DNA of 64,000 nucleotides from Polynucleobacter sp. AP-Elch-400A-B2. GTDB taxonomy: Bacteria > Pseudomonadota > Gammaproteobacteria > Burkholderiales > Burkholderiaceae. The notes below the pieces were generated by a model that worked only from the letters and a program-made list of their open reading frames with translations, made no database searches and was not told where the DNA came from. Location: assembly GCF_018688355.1 (NCBI RefSeq), contig NZ_CP061317.1, positions 540,370-604,369 on the forward strand, given 5' to 3'. The translations under genes were made by a program, and so were the position numbers. Positions 10,801 to 18,969 of the stretch are shown piece after piece; position 1 is the first letter of the stretch; every line of letters starts with the position of its first letter.

Positions 10801-11443
10801 TATGTTCGATGCCTATCGTGATGAGACGGCGCATTTCATTCGCCAGCCATTAGTCAAAGTGACCGAGGGCAAGGATCAGTTGATCGCTGGCATTATTACC
10901 TCTGCTCGGATGCTGACTGGTCAGCGTGGCCGCATGATGATTGCAACAATTGATGACGGTACTGCTGCGATTGAAGTGACACTCTATAGTGAAGTCTATG
11001 AACCCAATCGTTCTTGGCTCAAAGAAGATGAGTTGCTGGTGGCCAAGGTTAATATCACTCCCGATAAGTTTTCTGGTGGGGTACGAATTGTTTCTGAGGC
11101 GGTGATGGATATGACGGGAGCCCGTATGCGTTTTGCGCGTAACCTGCATCTGTCAATCGATTCAGCAATTGATCTCCAATCCTTACGAAGCCAAATCGGA
11201 CCTTACTTGATGAGTAATCGGGTACGCGATCCCAGGTTAGGTCCTTCAGCAGCCTCTATGCCAAGCGCTAGCGAAGGCATGAAGGGTTTGATGCTTACTG
11301 CTGCAGTAACCACTAGTGGTGGAGCCTGTCTAATGCAGTTCCCAGATGAGTTGCGCATCTATCCAGATGATGCTTGCTTGCACAGCTTGAATCAAATTTT
11401 GGCAGCCAAGCAATCCAATACCGTTCAAGTTCAGTACCTCTAA
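7817..11443 (+). CDS. dnaE: DNA polymerase III subunit alpha
   Basis: This is the 1208-residue replicative polymerase. An N-terminal PHP domain begins FVHLRVHSEFSITDG. The family-C polymerase catalytic acids are in PDFDIDF at about 413-419. A helix-hairpin-helix region and an OB fold (IAGIITSARMLTGQRGRMM) lie toward the C-terminus, which carries the clamp- and tau-binding tail. Length is close to the E. coli protein (1160). No Shine-Dalgarno sequence precedes the ATG; instead TAAAAT lies exactly 6 nt upstream, compatible with a leaderless message. It is divergent from gluQ and convergent with the GT9 gene, so it is probably monocistronic. Confidence 0.97.
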   Translation: MASPRFVHLRVHSEFSITDGVVRIDAAIAAAEKDDMGALALTDLSNLFGLVRFYTAARSGGIKPIAGADVWVSNPQDPDQPHRLLLLVQNHSGYLNLCQLLSKASLENQSRGRAEVDLKWFSEPASKAEDKAAKRTLSYGLIALSGGRWGDVGAALLAGQEDLAKDAAQRWASLFPNAFYIEVQRGGHPQDEQQLQLACHLASEMDLPIVATHPVQFMQRSDFIAHEARVCIAEGELLGNPRRTKKFNEEQYFLSQAEMEKRFADLPVALANSVEIAKRCNLSLTLGQPRLPDFPTPPGITLDDYLLQQSEIGLKRHMERNFPDAAERAKEEARYHERLVFEVKTIAQMGFPGYFLIVADFINWAKNNGVPVGPGRGSGAGSLVAYSLGITDLDPLRYNLLFERFLNPERVSMPDFDIDFCQHGRDRVIQYVKDKYGKDAVSQIATFGTMAARAAIRDVGRVLEQGYNFVDGIAKLIPNKPGQYMTIEMAKKEEKQLGEREKNEDEVRQLLTLAQQLEGMTRNVGMHAGGVLIAPGRLTDFCPLYTQEAKDSKDQESGSVISQFDKDDVEAIGLVKFDFLGLTTLTILAAAEKWIKTLHADRKDWSIGEILLDDEKAFEVLKNANTVAVFQLESRGMQGMLREAKPDRFEDIIALVALYRPGPMDLIPDFIERKHGRQKVEYPDPRIEPVLRETYGIMVYQEQVMQMAQMIGGYSLGGADMLRRAMGKKKPEEMAQHRKIFSDGAKVGGITEGKANEIYDLMERFAGYGFNKSHAAAYALLAYQTAWLKAYYPAEFMAANLSLAMDDTDKVKILYDDCLANNIRVFSPDINTGVYVFTPLRAPDAPPDSPISHIRYGLGAVRGTGEAAIEVIVKARESGGPFKDLFDFCARVDRRQVNRRAIEALMRAGAFDSLYKDSIPAGGNPYDIRSTLLASLARAIEAAEQAEASINQVSLFEVAGEDDRHLPELVRELPWSEKKRLQDEKSALGLCLTGHMFDAYRDETAHFIRQPLVKVTEGKDQLIAGIITSARMLTGQRGRMMIATIDDGTAAIEVTLYSEVYEPNRSWLKEDELLVAKVNITPDKFSGGVRIVSEAVMDMTGARMRFARNLHLSIDSAIDLQSLRSQIGPYLMSNRVRDPRLGPSAASMPSASEGMKGLMLTAAVTTSGGACLMQFPDELRIYPDDACLHSLNQILAAKQSNTVQVQYL

Positions 11444-11465
11444 GCGCGTATCAGTTTTATTTTCT

Positions 11466-12641
11466 TTATTTCTTCATTGCGTTTTGCAGTGCTTCGATTA
11501 CTTGATTTGGGTCTAACTTGTCCAAGCACTCACTATTGCTACTTGCGCGATCCTCGCAACCCGCTTTGCGGCAGGGAACACATTCACCAGGCCCTTGCAA
11601 GATTGTGACATTACCAACCGTCTGCGAGCGAGCTCTTAATTGATACGGCTGTTCACCAACAAAACCGTTAGGCCATGGCCCAAAGTTGGTAGGTGGCGTT
11701 GGGCCAAATAAGGCAATGGTAGGTGTATTGCATGCGGCTGCTAGGTGAGTGATAGAAGTATCTACCCCAACATAAGCTATCGCTCCACGAATCAGCGTTC
11801 CTGCCTGTGGGATAGAGAGTAGGCCTGCGGTATTAACGACATGCTTACGGGTTTCTTCATTAAGCAATGAAAGAATATCTTGATTGAGCTGTAGATCTTG
11901 CTTGGCCGGGGATGCGCTCAGCACCACTTGCCAACCTTGTTTTGTAATCCATGTCAGCAATGTTTGCCAATACGCAAGTGGCCAACGCTTATAAGCGGTT
12001 AAAGGTCCAGGGTGCACTACGACATAAGGTGAATGAAGTTGAGCAGCAATGCTTGGGGTAATCGGATCACCAGCGGGAGCTGTTACTGAGATTGGTTTCT
12101 TAAATAATTCCAGTGGATTTTTATAAAAGATCTCTAGTAGACGAAGCTTTTCAGTAATGACATGTTGCGCAAAATAATCTACGTCAACTGTGTGCAAGCT
12201 GATCGCCTTTTTCCAGGCATTTTGTTTATCACTTTTACTTTTCTTAGTCTTATCTTGCTCAGTGAGGCCTTGAGGATGGCCGCCCAGCACGCCCACGCGG
12301 TGATGAGCTGCTACGAGACCATAAAAATAGGCGCGATCACTGGGTTGGGTGACTACTGCTAGGTCATATCGTTGAAAGAGTGTGAAAAGTAAAGAGAAAT
12401 ACTCTTTGAGTTTGGGGCGGTCAGAACTTTCGATTATCTGGGTAATATCGGGGTTGCCTTTGAGCATCTCAAGCTTACCGCGGTAGCCTAAAAAGTGAAA
12501 CTCCGCATCTGGCCACAATTCACGAGCTTGTGAAATGAGCGGTGTAGTGACAAGGACATCCCCAATTTGGCGAGTCGCAATAAATAAAACTTTTTTAGGC
12601 TTCAGTGCTGAGAATGCAGTCATGGGGCTAATGTAACTCAA
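11466..12641 (-). CDS. Glycosyltransferase family 9 (heptosyltransferase-like)
   Basis: The N-terminus VLFIATRQIGDVLVTTPL and the C-terminal region VVHPGPL...YVGVDTSITHLAAACNTPTIALFGPTPP are diagnostic of the ADP-heptose:LPS heptosyltransferase (GT9) family, which builds the inner core of lipopolysaccharide. The start could be TTG at 12641, two nt after GGTAGGA, or ATG at 12623, where no good ribosome site is seen; I extend to the TTG with reservation. A Cys-rich tail (CVPCRKAGCEDR) near the C-terminus is shared with many GT9 proteins. It is the last gene of a three-gene glycosyltransferase operon running opposite to msbA. The acceptor sugar is not determined. Confidence 0.85.
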   Translation of the reverse strand: MSYISPMTAFSALKPKKVLFIATRQIGDVLVTTPLISQARELWPDAEFHFLGYRGKLEMLKGNPDITQIIESSDRPKLKEYFSLLFTLFQRYDLAVVTQPSDRAYFYGLVAAHHRVGVLGGHPQGLTEQDKTKKSKSDKQNAWKKAISLHTVDVDYFAQHVITEKLRLLEIFYKNPLELFKKPISVTAPAGDPITPSIAAQLHSPYVVVHPGPLTAYKRWPLAYWQTLLTWITKQGWQVVLSASPAKQDLQLNQDILSLLNEETRKHVVNTAGLLSIPQAGTLIRGAIAYVGVDTSITHLAAACNTPTIALFGPTPPTNFGPWPNGFVGEQPYQLRARSQTVGNVTILQGPGECVPCRKAGCEDRASSNSECLDKLDPNQVIEALQNAMKK

Positions 12642-12643
12642 TC

Positions 12644-13423
12644 CTACCGAGCTTTAGCCAGAATTTTTTCACGGACGCGACGTGCATTTTCTGCGGCATT
12701 GGATTGATCGTTGATACGGTGGTAGAGATGCAGCACTTCAGTTGCCCAAGACCCAGATTTACGAATCAAGCCTGTGTTTTGAAGTCTAAAAACAAAATCG
12801 GCATCTTCATGCCCCCAGCCTGTCATAGTCTCATCAAATCCACCTATGGTCAGGGCATCAACTTTCCAGCAGGCCATATTGCAGCCTTTAATACGGCGCC
12901 AGACAAATTTTTTGTAGTTGCGCCAGGCACCATCACCCAGCTTGATTGTAAGAGGCCAGTACTTATTGATACCACCGGATAGTCGATAGCTTAATAAGTT
13001 ATCAGTGAATTTCTTGAAATCCCAGTGTGGCCATGAAAGTAACTGCTTGCTGAGTTCGTTGTTCAGTAATACACGACTACCTGTCACTAGATGGTTCGCC
13101 TGAGAAAGTAAACAGTGTTGTGCAATAAAGTCCGGCTGAACAATGCAATCACCGTCAAGAAATATGAGATAGTCACCGTGCGCTGCTTGAATGGCTTGAT
13201 TGAGAATACGGGTCTTGCGAAAACCTTGATCTTCTTGCCAGAGATGGGTGATTTTTACTGGGAAATTTTTTTGGGCTGCTTCTATGAGGTCTTTTGTATC
13301 TTGGGTGGAACCATCATCGGCAATGATGATTTCAAAATCTAAATCGGTTTGAGTGCTAAGTGACTCAAGACAGAGTTTGAGGGCTTGCGGCCAGTTATAG
13401 GTCGCCAGAAGAACGGAGATCAT
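12644..13423 (-). CDS. Glycosyltransferase family 2 with galactosyltransferase-like C-terminal region
   Basis: This 259-residue GT-A glycosyltransferase begins ISVLLATYNWPQAL and has the UDP-sugar/metal motif DDGST and a second acidic site in FLDGDCI. The segment IGGFDETMTGWGHEDADFVFRL is the signature of the glyco_transf_7C region seen in capsule and LPS galactosyl- and N-acetylgalactosaminyltransferases. It overlaps the upstream GT2 by 4 nt (ATGA) and its stop lies 2 nt before the GT9 TTG, so the three are translated from one message. It probably extends the LPS core or O-chain; donor and acceptor are unknown. Confidence 0.87.
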   Translation of the reverse strand: MISVLLATYNWPQALKLCLESLSTQTDLDFEIIIADDGSTQDTKDLIEAAQKNFPVKITHLWQEDQGFRKTRILNQAIQAAHGDYLIFLDGDCIVQPDFIAQHCLLSQANHLVTGSRVLLNNELSKQLLSWPHWDFKKFTDNLLSYRLSGGINKYWPLTIKLGDGAWRNYKKFVWRRIKGCNMACWKVDALTIGGFDETMTGWGHEDADFVFRLQNTGLIRKSGSWATEVLHLYHRINDQSNAAENARRVREKILAKAR

Positions 13424-14199
13424 TTGCTAGCAGAACGATTGGGGTTTACTTCTTGGTGCAATTGCCATAACTTCATGTAGCGATAGTAGGTTCCTTGGCC
13501 ATTCGAGATTGCCAATGCAAAACCCTGAGGGCCGTCTAAAAAACCAAGTCGTATGAAGTAGGTTCGAGTAAAAGCCCAGATACCATGAAGCACTGCAGTT
13601 AAAGGACTACTCTTTTTGCCTTTAGAAAATGCCTGCTCTGCTGAAGCTGTTGAATAGCGATCTAGCTTCTGGAGCACTTGCGAGTAGTTCATGAAGCTGT
13701 AATGCAGCATCGGATTTTCTAGCTTGGCAACTTGCCCACTAGGAATCAGTCGCTCATGAACCAGATCATCTGAGAAGCGGGCAGTACCGCGCTTAAATAA
13801 TCGATCTACATAATCTGGATTCCAGCCAGAATGCCGAATAAAACGTCCGCAATACCAAGATAGGCGTGGAATTGCAAAACAGTCAACATGGGCTGAATGA
13901 TGAATAGCTGTCAGAATCTCACTTCTGAGGGCCGGGGTAAGGCGCTCATCAGCATCTAAAGAGAGCACCCATTCGCCAGTTGCCAGGTCTAAGGCGCGAT
14001 TCTTTTGAGGCCCAAATCCAGGCCAATCTGCTGGCTGGCTGATGATTGCCCCATGGTGTTTGGCGATTTCTAGGGTCTTATCCGTGCTTTTGGTATCGAC
14101 CACCACGATTTGCTGGGCAATCCCCTCCAGGGAGGCCAAGCAATCGACCAAATTGGCTTCTTCATTGCGAGTGATGAGTATGACGGATAAGGTGGGCAT
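13420..14199 (-). CDS. Glycosyltransferase family 2, WaaE/KdtX-like
   Basis: The 259-residue product starts PTLSVILITRNEEANLVDCL and continues with VVDTKSTDKT and the LDADER motif near residue 85. That pattern is typical of the LPS core beta-1,4-glucosyltransferase (WaaE/KdtX) family, in which Asp-Ala-Asp coordinates the metal. It heads the glycosyltransferase operon. Its ATG at 14199 is only 10 bp from the divergent msbA ATG. No Shine-Dalgarno sequence is seen; TATAAT lies 5 nt upstream, so a leaderless start is likely. Linkage to msbA, the lipid A-core flippase, supports an LPS role. Confidence 0.88.
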   Translation of the reverse strand: MPTLSVILITRNEEANLVDCLASLEGIAQQIVVVDTKSTDKTLEIAKHHGAIISQPADWPGFGPQKNRALDLATGEWVLSLDADERLTPALRSEILTAIHHSAHVDCFAIPRLSWYCGRFIRHSGWNPDYVDRLFKRGTARFSDDLVHERLIPSGQVAKLENPMLHYSFMNYSQVLQKLDRYSTASAEQAFSKGKKSSPLTAVLHGIWAFTRTYFIRLGFLDGPQGFALAISNGQGTYYRYMKLWQLHQEVNPNRSASK

Positions 14200-14215
14200 A
14201 ATTCATTATATGAAT
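14197..14215. promoter_or_regulatory. Shared divergent promoter between GT2 and msbA
   Basis: TATAAT on the minus strand (14205-14210) is 5 nt from the GT2 ATG, while CATAAT on the plus strand (14197-14202) is 7 nt from the msbA ATG. The arms ATTCAT and ATGAAT around TAT form a palindrome at 14201-14215 that includes the msbA start codon. Neither gene has a Shine-Dalgarno sequence. Both may be leaderless. Confidence 0.5.
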
Positions 14216-15973
14216 GCTCAAGACCGTACCGCCCTAAATCGCTTAATTCAGTACCTTAAGCCCCATATTGGCTTAATTATTGGATCTTTATTGGCCATGG
14301 CGCTGGTTGCTGGCGCAGAAACCTCTATTCCGGCCCTCATGAAGCCTTTGCTAGATCGAGGTTTTACTGGCCAGATGGATCAAAAACTCTGGCTGGTGCC
14401 AGTTTTCTTGGTCGGCCTAGCTTTTGTGCGGGGTATGGCGCAATTTTTATCTAGCTATCTTTTAAATCGTGTCATCAACATTGTTTTGCTGAAGATGCGT
14501 ATGCAGATGTTTCAAGCCTTATTACATTCAAGCACTACTTTTTTCCAAAAGAACTCTGCATCCAGCTTAATTAATGCGGTAGTTTTTGAGGTAAATAATG
14601 CCCTCTCCATTATGGGTGGCATGTTGATTAGTTTGGTACGTGATTCCCTTACAGTGGTCGGATTGATTGGCTATCTGATTTACTTAAATTGGCAGCTGAC
14701 ATTGGTAGTGCTGATGATTTTCCCAATCATCGCTTTCATCATTGGAAAAATTAATAAACGCTTGCGCTCGCTGAATCGTGAGCAGCAAACAATGACGAGT
14801 GAGCTCGCTTATATCGTTGAAGAGTCAGCCGCTGGATATAAGATTGTGAAGGTACATGGCGCAGAGGAGTACGAGATGCGCCGCTTTATGGAAAAAGCAG
14901 ATCGCCTTCGCCAATTTGCTTTGAAATCAGCGGTTGCTGGCGGTCTGAATCAGCCAATTACCCAACTCATTGCTTCTATGGCGCTGTCTATCGTCTTAGT
15001 CATTGCCTTAATGCAGTCAGCCACCGAGGGAACTACGGTTGGTGGCTTTGCCTCTTTTATTACTGCCATGTTGTTGGTGATCTCCCCGATTAAGCATCTG
15101 GCTGATATTAATCAGCCCTTGCAGCGCGGCTTGACTGCTGCGGAAATGATCTTCACCCTTATGGATCAACCTATTGAGGAGGATGAATCTCGAAAAGAGA
15201 ATATGAAGCCTCTAGGCAAAGCCAGGGGCGGAATTCGGTTTGAAGATGTCGGCTTCTCTTACCAGCAAGAGGCTGGACGTAAAGATGCTCTCACTGGCGT
15301 GAGTTTGAATATTAAGCCCGGTGAAGTGGTTGCCTTTGTAGGGCCGTCTGGCGGTGGTAAATCTACGCTGGTCAATTTATTGCCACGTTTCTTTAAGCCG
15401 ACCAGCGGACAAATTTTCTTGGACGATATTCCGCTCGAGGATATTGTGCTGGCTGATGTGCGAAAGCAGATTGCTTTTGTGAGTCAAGATGTCATTTTAT
15501 TCAATGACAGTATTGCGGCAAACGTAGCCTATGGCGCTACCGGCGCGGATGGTGTTGATCGTGGACGTGTCATCGAAGCGCTTGAAGCGGCAAACTTATC
15601 TGCGCTCATGAAAGAAATGCCCGAGGGCATTGACACCCAAATTGGTGATAACGGAAATCGTCTATCAGGCGGTCAACGTCAGCGTTTAGCTATTGCAAGA
15701 GCTATCTACAAAGATGCGCCTATTCTGATTTTGGATGAAGCAACGTCAGCGCTAGATTCTGAATCCGAGCGTCAAGTACAAGATGCCTTGGAGCGCTTGA
15801 TGGCTGGTAGAACTACTTTAGTTATTGCCCATCGCCTATCAACCATTGAGCATGCTGATCGGATTGTGGTTCTAGAGCATGGTCATGTGATTGAGAATGG
15901 CTCACACGAAGCATTAATTGCTAAAGATGGCCTATATGCCAACTTGCATCGTATTCAGTTTTCGAACGCTTAA
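14210..15973 (+). CDS. msbA: Lipid A export ABC transporter, ATP-binding/permease protein
   Basis: This 587-residue half-transporter has six predicted membrane helices in its N-terminal half, followed by an ABC domain. Walker A GPSGGGKS is near residue 378, LSGGQRQR near 485 and ILILDEATSALD near 504. The size fits MsbA (582 in E. coli), which flips lipid A-core across the inner membrane. The frame is open upstream to 14042, but that part lies inside the opposite glycosyltransferase gene. The ATG at 14210 (MNAQDRTALNRLIQYL) gives the normal N-terminus. It is convergent with rng, with 7 bp between the stops. Confidence 0.93.
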   Translation: MNAQDRTALNRLIQYLKPHIGLIIGSLLAMALVAGAETSIPALMKPLLDRGFTGQMDQKLWLVPVFLVGLAFVRGMAQFLSSYLLNRVINIVLLKMRMQMFQALLHSSTTFFQKNSASSLINAVVFEVNNALSIMGGMLISLVRDSLTVVGLIGYLIYLNWQLTLVVLMIFPIIAFIIGKINKRLRSLNREQQTMTSELAYIVEESAAGYKIVKVHGAEEYEMRRFMEKADRLRQFALKSAVAGGLNQPITQLIASMALSIVLVIALMQSATEGTTVGGFASFITAMLLVISPIKHLADINQPLQRGLTAAEMIFTLMDQPIEEDESRKENMKPLGKARGGIRFEDVGFSYQQEAGRKDALTGVSLNIKPGEVVAFVGPSGGGKSTLVNLLPRFFKPTSGQIFLDDIPLEDIVLADVRKQIAFVSQDVILFNDSIAANVAYGATGADGVDRGRVIEALEAANLSALMKEMPEGIDTQIGDNGNRLSGGQRQRLAIARAIYKDAPILILDEATSALDSESERQVQDALERLMAGRTTLVIAHRLSTIEHADRIVVLEHGHVIENGSHEALIAKDGLYANLHRIQFSNA

Positions 15974-15980
15974 TCAATGA

Positions 15981-17444
15981 TTAGCTGAGAACGATATCGT
16001 ATTGTTCTTGGCGGAAGCTGCCTTCTGCCTGGAGTTTGATGGGTTTGGCAACAAAGTCGCCTAACTGTGCCAAAAACTGATTCTCCTCCTCAAGGAAGAG
16101 GTCAATCACATCGGGTGCGGCAACGATTCTAAATTCTCTTGGGTTAAATTGGCGATGCTCTCGCACAATCTCTCGCAAAATCTCATAGCAAACCGTTTGC
16201 GCAGTTTTGATTTCACCTTTGCCTTGGCAAGTAGCACAAGGCTCACAGGTGATATGGGCTAAGGATTCTCGAGTTCGTTTACGTGTCATCTCCACTAGAC
16301 CTAGTGAAGAGAAGTCATTCACCGAGGTGCGAGCATGATCGCGTTCTAAATTGCGATTGAGTTCATGTAAAACCGATTCCTGATGGTCTTTACTCAGCAT
16401 GTCAATAAAGTCGATGATGATGATGCCGCCAAGATTGCGCAAGCGCAGCTGACGGGCAATAGCTTGAGCAGCTTCAAGATTGGTTTTAAATACGGTGTCA
16501 TCCAGATTGCGTGCACCTACATAACTTCCGGTGTTGACGTCAATCGTAGTCATCGATTCTGTTTGATCAATCATCAGGTAGCCACCCGATTTAAGATCTA
16601 CTCTTCTGCCAAGTGCTTTATTAATTTCAGCATCGACATCAAATAAATCAAATAGGGCGCGCTCACCACGATGTAGCGTCAGTTTGTCTAATAGGTTTGG
16701 CATATACAGTGCAGCGAACCCTTTGAGCTTTTCAAAGTTCTCAGCTGAGTCCACCCGAATTTTTGTAGTGTCTTCACTAGCAAGGTCACGTAATACGCGT
16801 TCAGCCAGACTCAGGTCCTGATAGAGCAAGCTAGGCGCGGCCTTGTGATTCACGGCCTCACGAATTTTTTCCCAGGTGGTGCGCAGGTAATGCATATCGT
16901 GCTTGAGCTCAGTATCGCTGGCATCTTGTGCACTCGTGCGAACGATGATTCCACCTTTTTCATCGGCAGGCATCAGTCCTGTAAGGCGTGCCTTGATGGC
17001 TTCCCGCTCTTCAGGCTGATCAATTCTTTGGGAGACGCCAATATATTTCTCGATTGATGCATCTGTTCCTGCTGGCGGTAGATACACCAAGTTTCGTCCG
17101 GCAATACTCAGTTGGGTGGTGAGACGTGCCCCTTTAGTTCCTAAGGGATCTTTGAGAACCTGAACTAAGACATTTTGCCCCTCAAAAAGCAGTTTTTCGA
17201 TTTGAGCTTGAGGGTTATTTTGAGTGATGTCAGCGACGTGCATAAATGCAGTGCGCTCTAAGCCGATTTCAATGAAGGCGGACTGCATGCCAGGTAGCAC
17301 ACGTACCACTTTAGCCAAATAGATATTGCCGACGATACCGCGTTGACGTGTACGCTCGATTTGAAGCTCTTGAACAGCACTTTGCTGAATGAGTGCTACC
17401 CGTGTCTCTTGGGGAGTGATGTTGATCAGAATTTCTTCGTTCAT
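15981..17444 (-). CDS. rng: Ribonuclease G
   Basis: This 487-residue protein matches RNase G (E. coli 489) and is too short for RNase E. An S1 domain lies near the N-terminus (GNIYLAKVVRVLPGMQSAFIEIGLERTAFMHV). The metal-binding Asp is in the DFIDM segment of the DNase I-like domain, and the Zn-link cysteines CEPCATC are near residue 402. It processes 16S rRNA 5' ends and degrades some mRNAs. The ATG overlaps the end of maf (ATGA, 17441-17444). The order rlmH-maf-rng is common in beta- and gammaproteobacteria. Confidence 0.95.
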   Translation of the reverse strand: MNEEILINITPQETRVALIQQSAVQELQIERTRQRGIVGNIYLAKVVRVLPGMQSAFIEIGLERTAFMHVADITQNNPQAQIEKLLFEGQNVLVQVLKDPLGTKGARLTTQLSIAGRNLVYLPPAGTDASIEKYIGVSQRIDQPEEREAIKARLTGLMPADEKGGIIVRTSAQDASDTELKHDMHYLRTTWEKIREAVNHKAAPSLLYQDLSLAERVLRDLASEDTTKIRVDSAENFEKLKGFAALYMPNLLDKLTLHRGERALFDLFDVDAEINKALGRRVDLKSGGYLMIDQTESMTTIDVNTGSYVGARNLDDTVFKTNLEAAQAIARQLRLRNLGGIIIIDFIDMLSKDHQESVLHELNRNLERDHARTSVNDFSSLGLVEMTRKRTRESLAHITCEPCATCQGKGEIKTAQTVCYEILREIVREHRQFNPREFRIVAAPDVIDLFLEEENQFLAQLGDFVAKPIKLQAEGSFRQEQYDIVLS

Positions 17445-18067
17445 ATGCGGGCGACTTTAGCGAAATCTAATAATTGGTTAACTTCGAAAATAGGTAATCC
17501 CATGATACCGCTATAGCTACCTTTAATTGAGGGAATAAAAGCCCCGCCAAGACCCTGAATGCCATACGCTCCAGCCTTACCAAAGGGCTCGCCACTCTTT
17601 ATATAACTATCAATTTGAGCTTCAGTTAAATGGGCAAATTCCACCTCGGATACTTGTATCAAGCACAGGGGATTTGTTTTGGGATCAATTGTGAGTACGA
17701 CTGCAGTTAAAACCTCATGTACTTTGCCGCTAAGCATTTTTAGAATACGCGCAGCATCAGAAGCGTCATGAGGTTTCCCAAGAATTTCTCCATCTGGATT
17801 GCTAGGTAGGCTGACGGTAGTGTCTGCACACAGGATGGGCGCCCAAGGCTTGCCGCTGTTTTGCCACCTAGCTAAAGCAATAGCACTTTTGGCAAAGGTA
17901 ACTCGTTCAACGTAAGCGCGAGCCTTTTCATTGGGGAGAGGTGTCTCAAGGGCTTCCGTATCTTCATCAGGTGCTGCAACCAGCATCTCAAATTGGATGC
18001 CAATCTGTTTAAGCAACTCTTGGCGTCGCGGGCTTTGTGAGGCAAGGTAAATATAAGAAAATATCAA
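17441..18067 (-). CDS. maf: Maf-family nucleoside triphosphate pyrophosphatase
   Basis: IYLASQSPRRQELLKQIG at the N-terminus is the Maf signature with its substrate-binding Ser-x-x-Arg-Arg. LCADTTVSL and the lysine/glutamine stretch later carry the remaining active-site residues. Maf proteins hydrolyse non-canonical or pyrimidine nucleoside triphosphates. The frame is open to 18154 inside rlmH. The TTG at 18067 gives the expected 208-residue length and is preceded by GAGTAAG, so it is the likely start. It overlaps the rlmH 3' end closely (rlmH stop 18072) and the rng ATG at its own 3' end. The precise substrate class (dTTP/UTP or m7GTP) is not decided. Confidence 0.88.
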   Translation of the reverse strand: MIFSYIYLASQSPRRQELLKQIGIQFEMLVAAPDEDTEALETPLPNEKARAYVERVTFAKSAIALARWQNSGKPWAPILCADTTVSLPSNPDGEILGKPHDASDAARILKMLSGKVHEVLTAVVLTIDPKTNPLCLIQVSEVEFAHLTEAQIDSYIKSGEPFGKAGAYGIQGLGGAFIPSIKGSYSGIMGLPIFEVNQLLDFAKVARI

Positions 18068-18071
18068 TGAC

Positions 18072-18515
18072 TTACTCGCGGTGATAGGGGTGGCCTTGCA
18101 AAATAGTCCAAGCTCGATAGAGTTGCTCAACCAATAAGACTCTTGCCATGGCATGTGGCAGGGTCAGGCTCGAGAGGCGCCATATCGCTTGAGCATTCTC
18201 CTTAAGACTGGGATCGAGCCCATCAGCACCACCAATCAAAAAAGTAATGTCAAAGCCTTCCTGTCGCCAGCCTGCTAACTGGGTAGCTAGATTTTGTGTG
18301 GTTTGATCTTTGCCGCGTTCATCAAGTGCAATTACCCGCGAGCCTTTCGGAATGGCTGCTGCAATCTTGATTGCCTCTTTGGCTGGAGTGAGATCAGGTT
18401 TGATCTCTTTGATTTCAATAGTGCAATCTGTGGGCATGCGCTTAATGTAATCATGGGTTGCAGTTGCAACCCATTCTGGCATTTTGTGACCAACAGAAAC
18501 AATCGTTAAACGCAT
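18072..18515 (-). CDS. rlmH: 23S rRNA (pseudouridine1915-N3)-methyltransferase
   Basis: This 147-residue SPOUT methyltransferase has the length of E. coli RlmH (155). The SAM-binding knot is visible as [13 protein letters not shown] near residue 92, and [30 protein letters not shown] at the end is nearly the family consensus. It methylates pseudouridine 1915 in helix 69 of 23S rRNA. It lies 10 nt downstream of rsfS, another ribosome factor, and upstream of maf, the usual order in this class. Confidence 0.95.
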   Translation of the reverse strand: MRLTIVSVGHKMPEWVATATHDYIKRMPTDCTIEIKEIKPDLTPAKEAIKIAAAIPKGSRVIALDERGKDQTTQNLATQLAGWRQEGFDITFLIGGADGLDPSLKENAQAIWRLSSLTLPHAMARVLLVEQLYRAWTILQGHPYHRE

Positions 18516-18525
18516 TGTTAAGAAA

Positions 18526-18915
18526 TTACTCTTCGTCGTCTGGTTCGCTTGCCTTTACCAGCCCCTTATCCGCTGCTAGCTTCACTCGCACAGGTTTGGC
18601 TCCCCACATGCCTTCAAGCTGATAGTAGGCGCGTAATGCAGGCTGCAAAATATGAACTACGATATCGCCGCAATCAACCAGTACCCACTCGCCAGTTTCC
18701 AGACCTTCTACGGAGATCACTTCACCACCTTTGGTGTTGACAGCCTCTTTAACCGACATGGCTAGGGATCTAGTCTGACGATTGGAGGTTCCGGTGGCGA
18801 TGATGACGCGATCAAATAATTCGCTGAGCTTTGTGGTGTCGTATACACGAATGTCTTGTGCCTTGACATCCTCGAGAGCATCAATCACGACACGTTGTAA
18901 TTTTGTTAAGTCCAT
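18526..18915 (-). CDS. rsfS: Ribosomal silencing factor RsfS
   Basis: This 129-residue protein has the RsfS (DUF143/Iojap) core: [38 protein letters not shown] (in part), [21 protein letters not shown]. RsfS binds uL14 and blocks subunit joining when nutrients are scarce. The tail (about 20 residues, acidic at the end) is longer than E. coli RsfS. It follows nadD by 54 nt, reproducing the widespread nadD-rsfS-rlmH order. Confidence 0.94.
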   Translation of the reverse strand: MDLTKLQRVVIDALEDVKAQDIRVYDTTKLSELFDRVIIATGTSNRQTRSLAMSVKEAVNTKGGEVISVEGLETGEWVLVDCGDIVVHILQPALRAYYQLEGMWGAKPVRVKLAADKGLVKASEPDDEE

Positions 18916-18969
18916 AGTTTCTTTAGTATTTTTCTGAGAATTTTGAATATAAGGGTGATCTTAGCCTGA

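Noticed and set aside
14042..14209. N-terminal extension of MsbA by 56 residues
   Set aside because: The extension overlaps the opposite glycosyltransferase and has no MsbA similarity; ATG 14210 gives the normal N-terminus.
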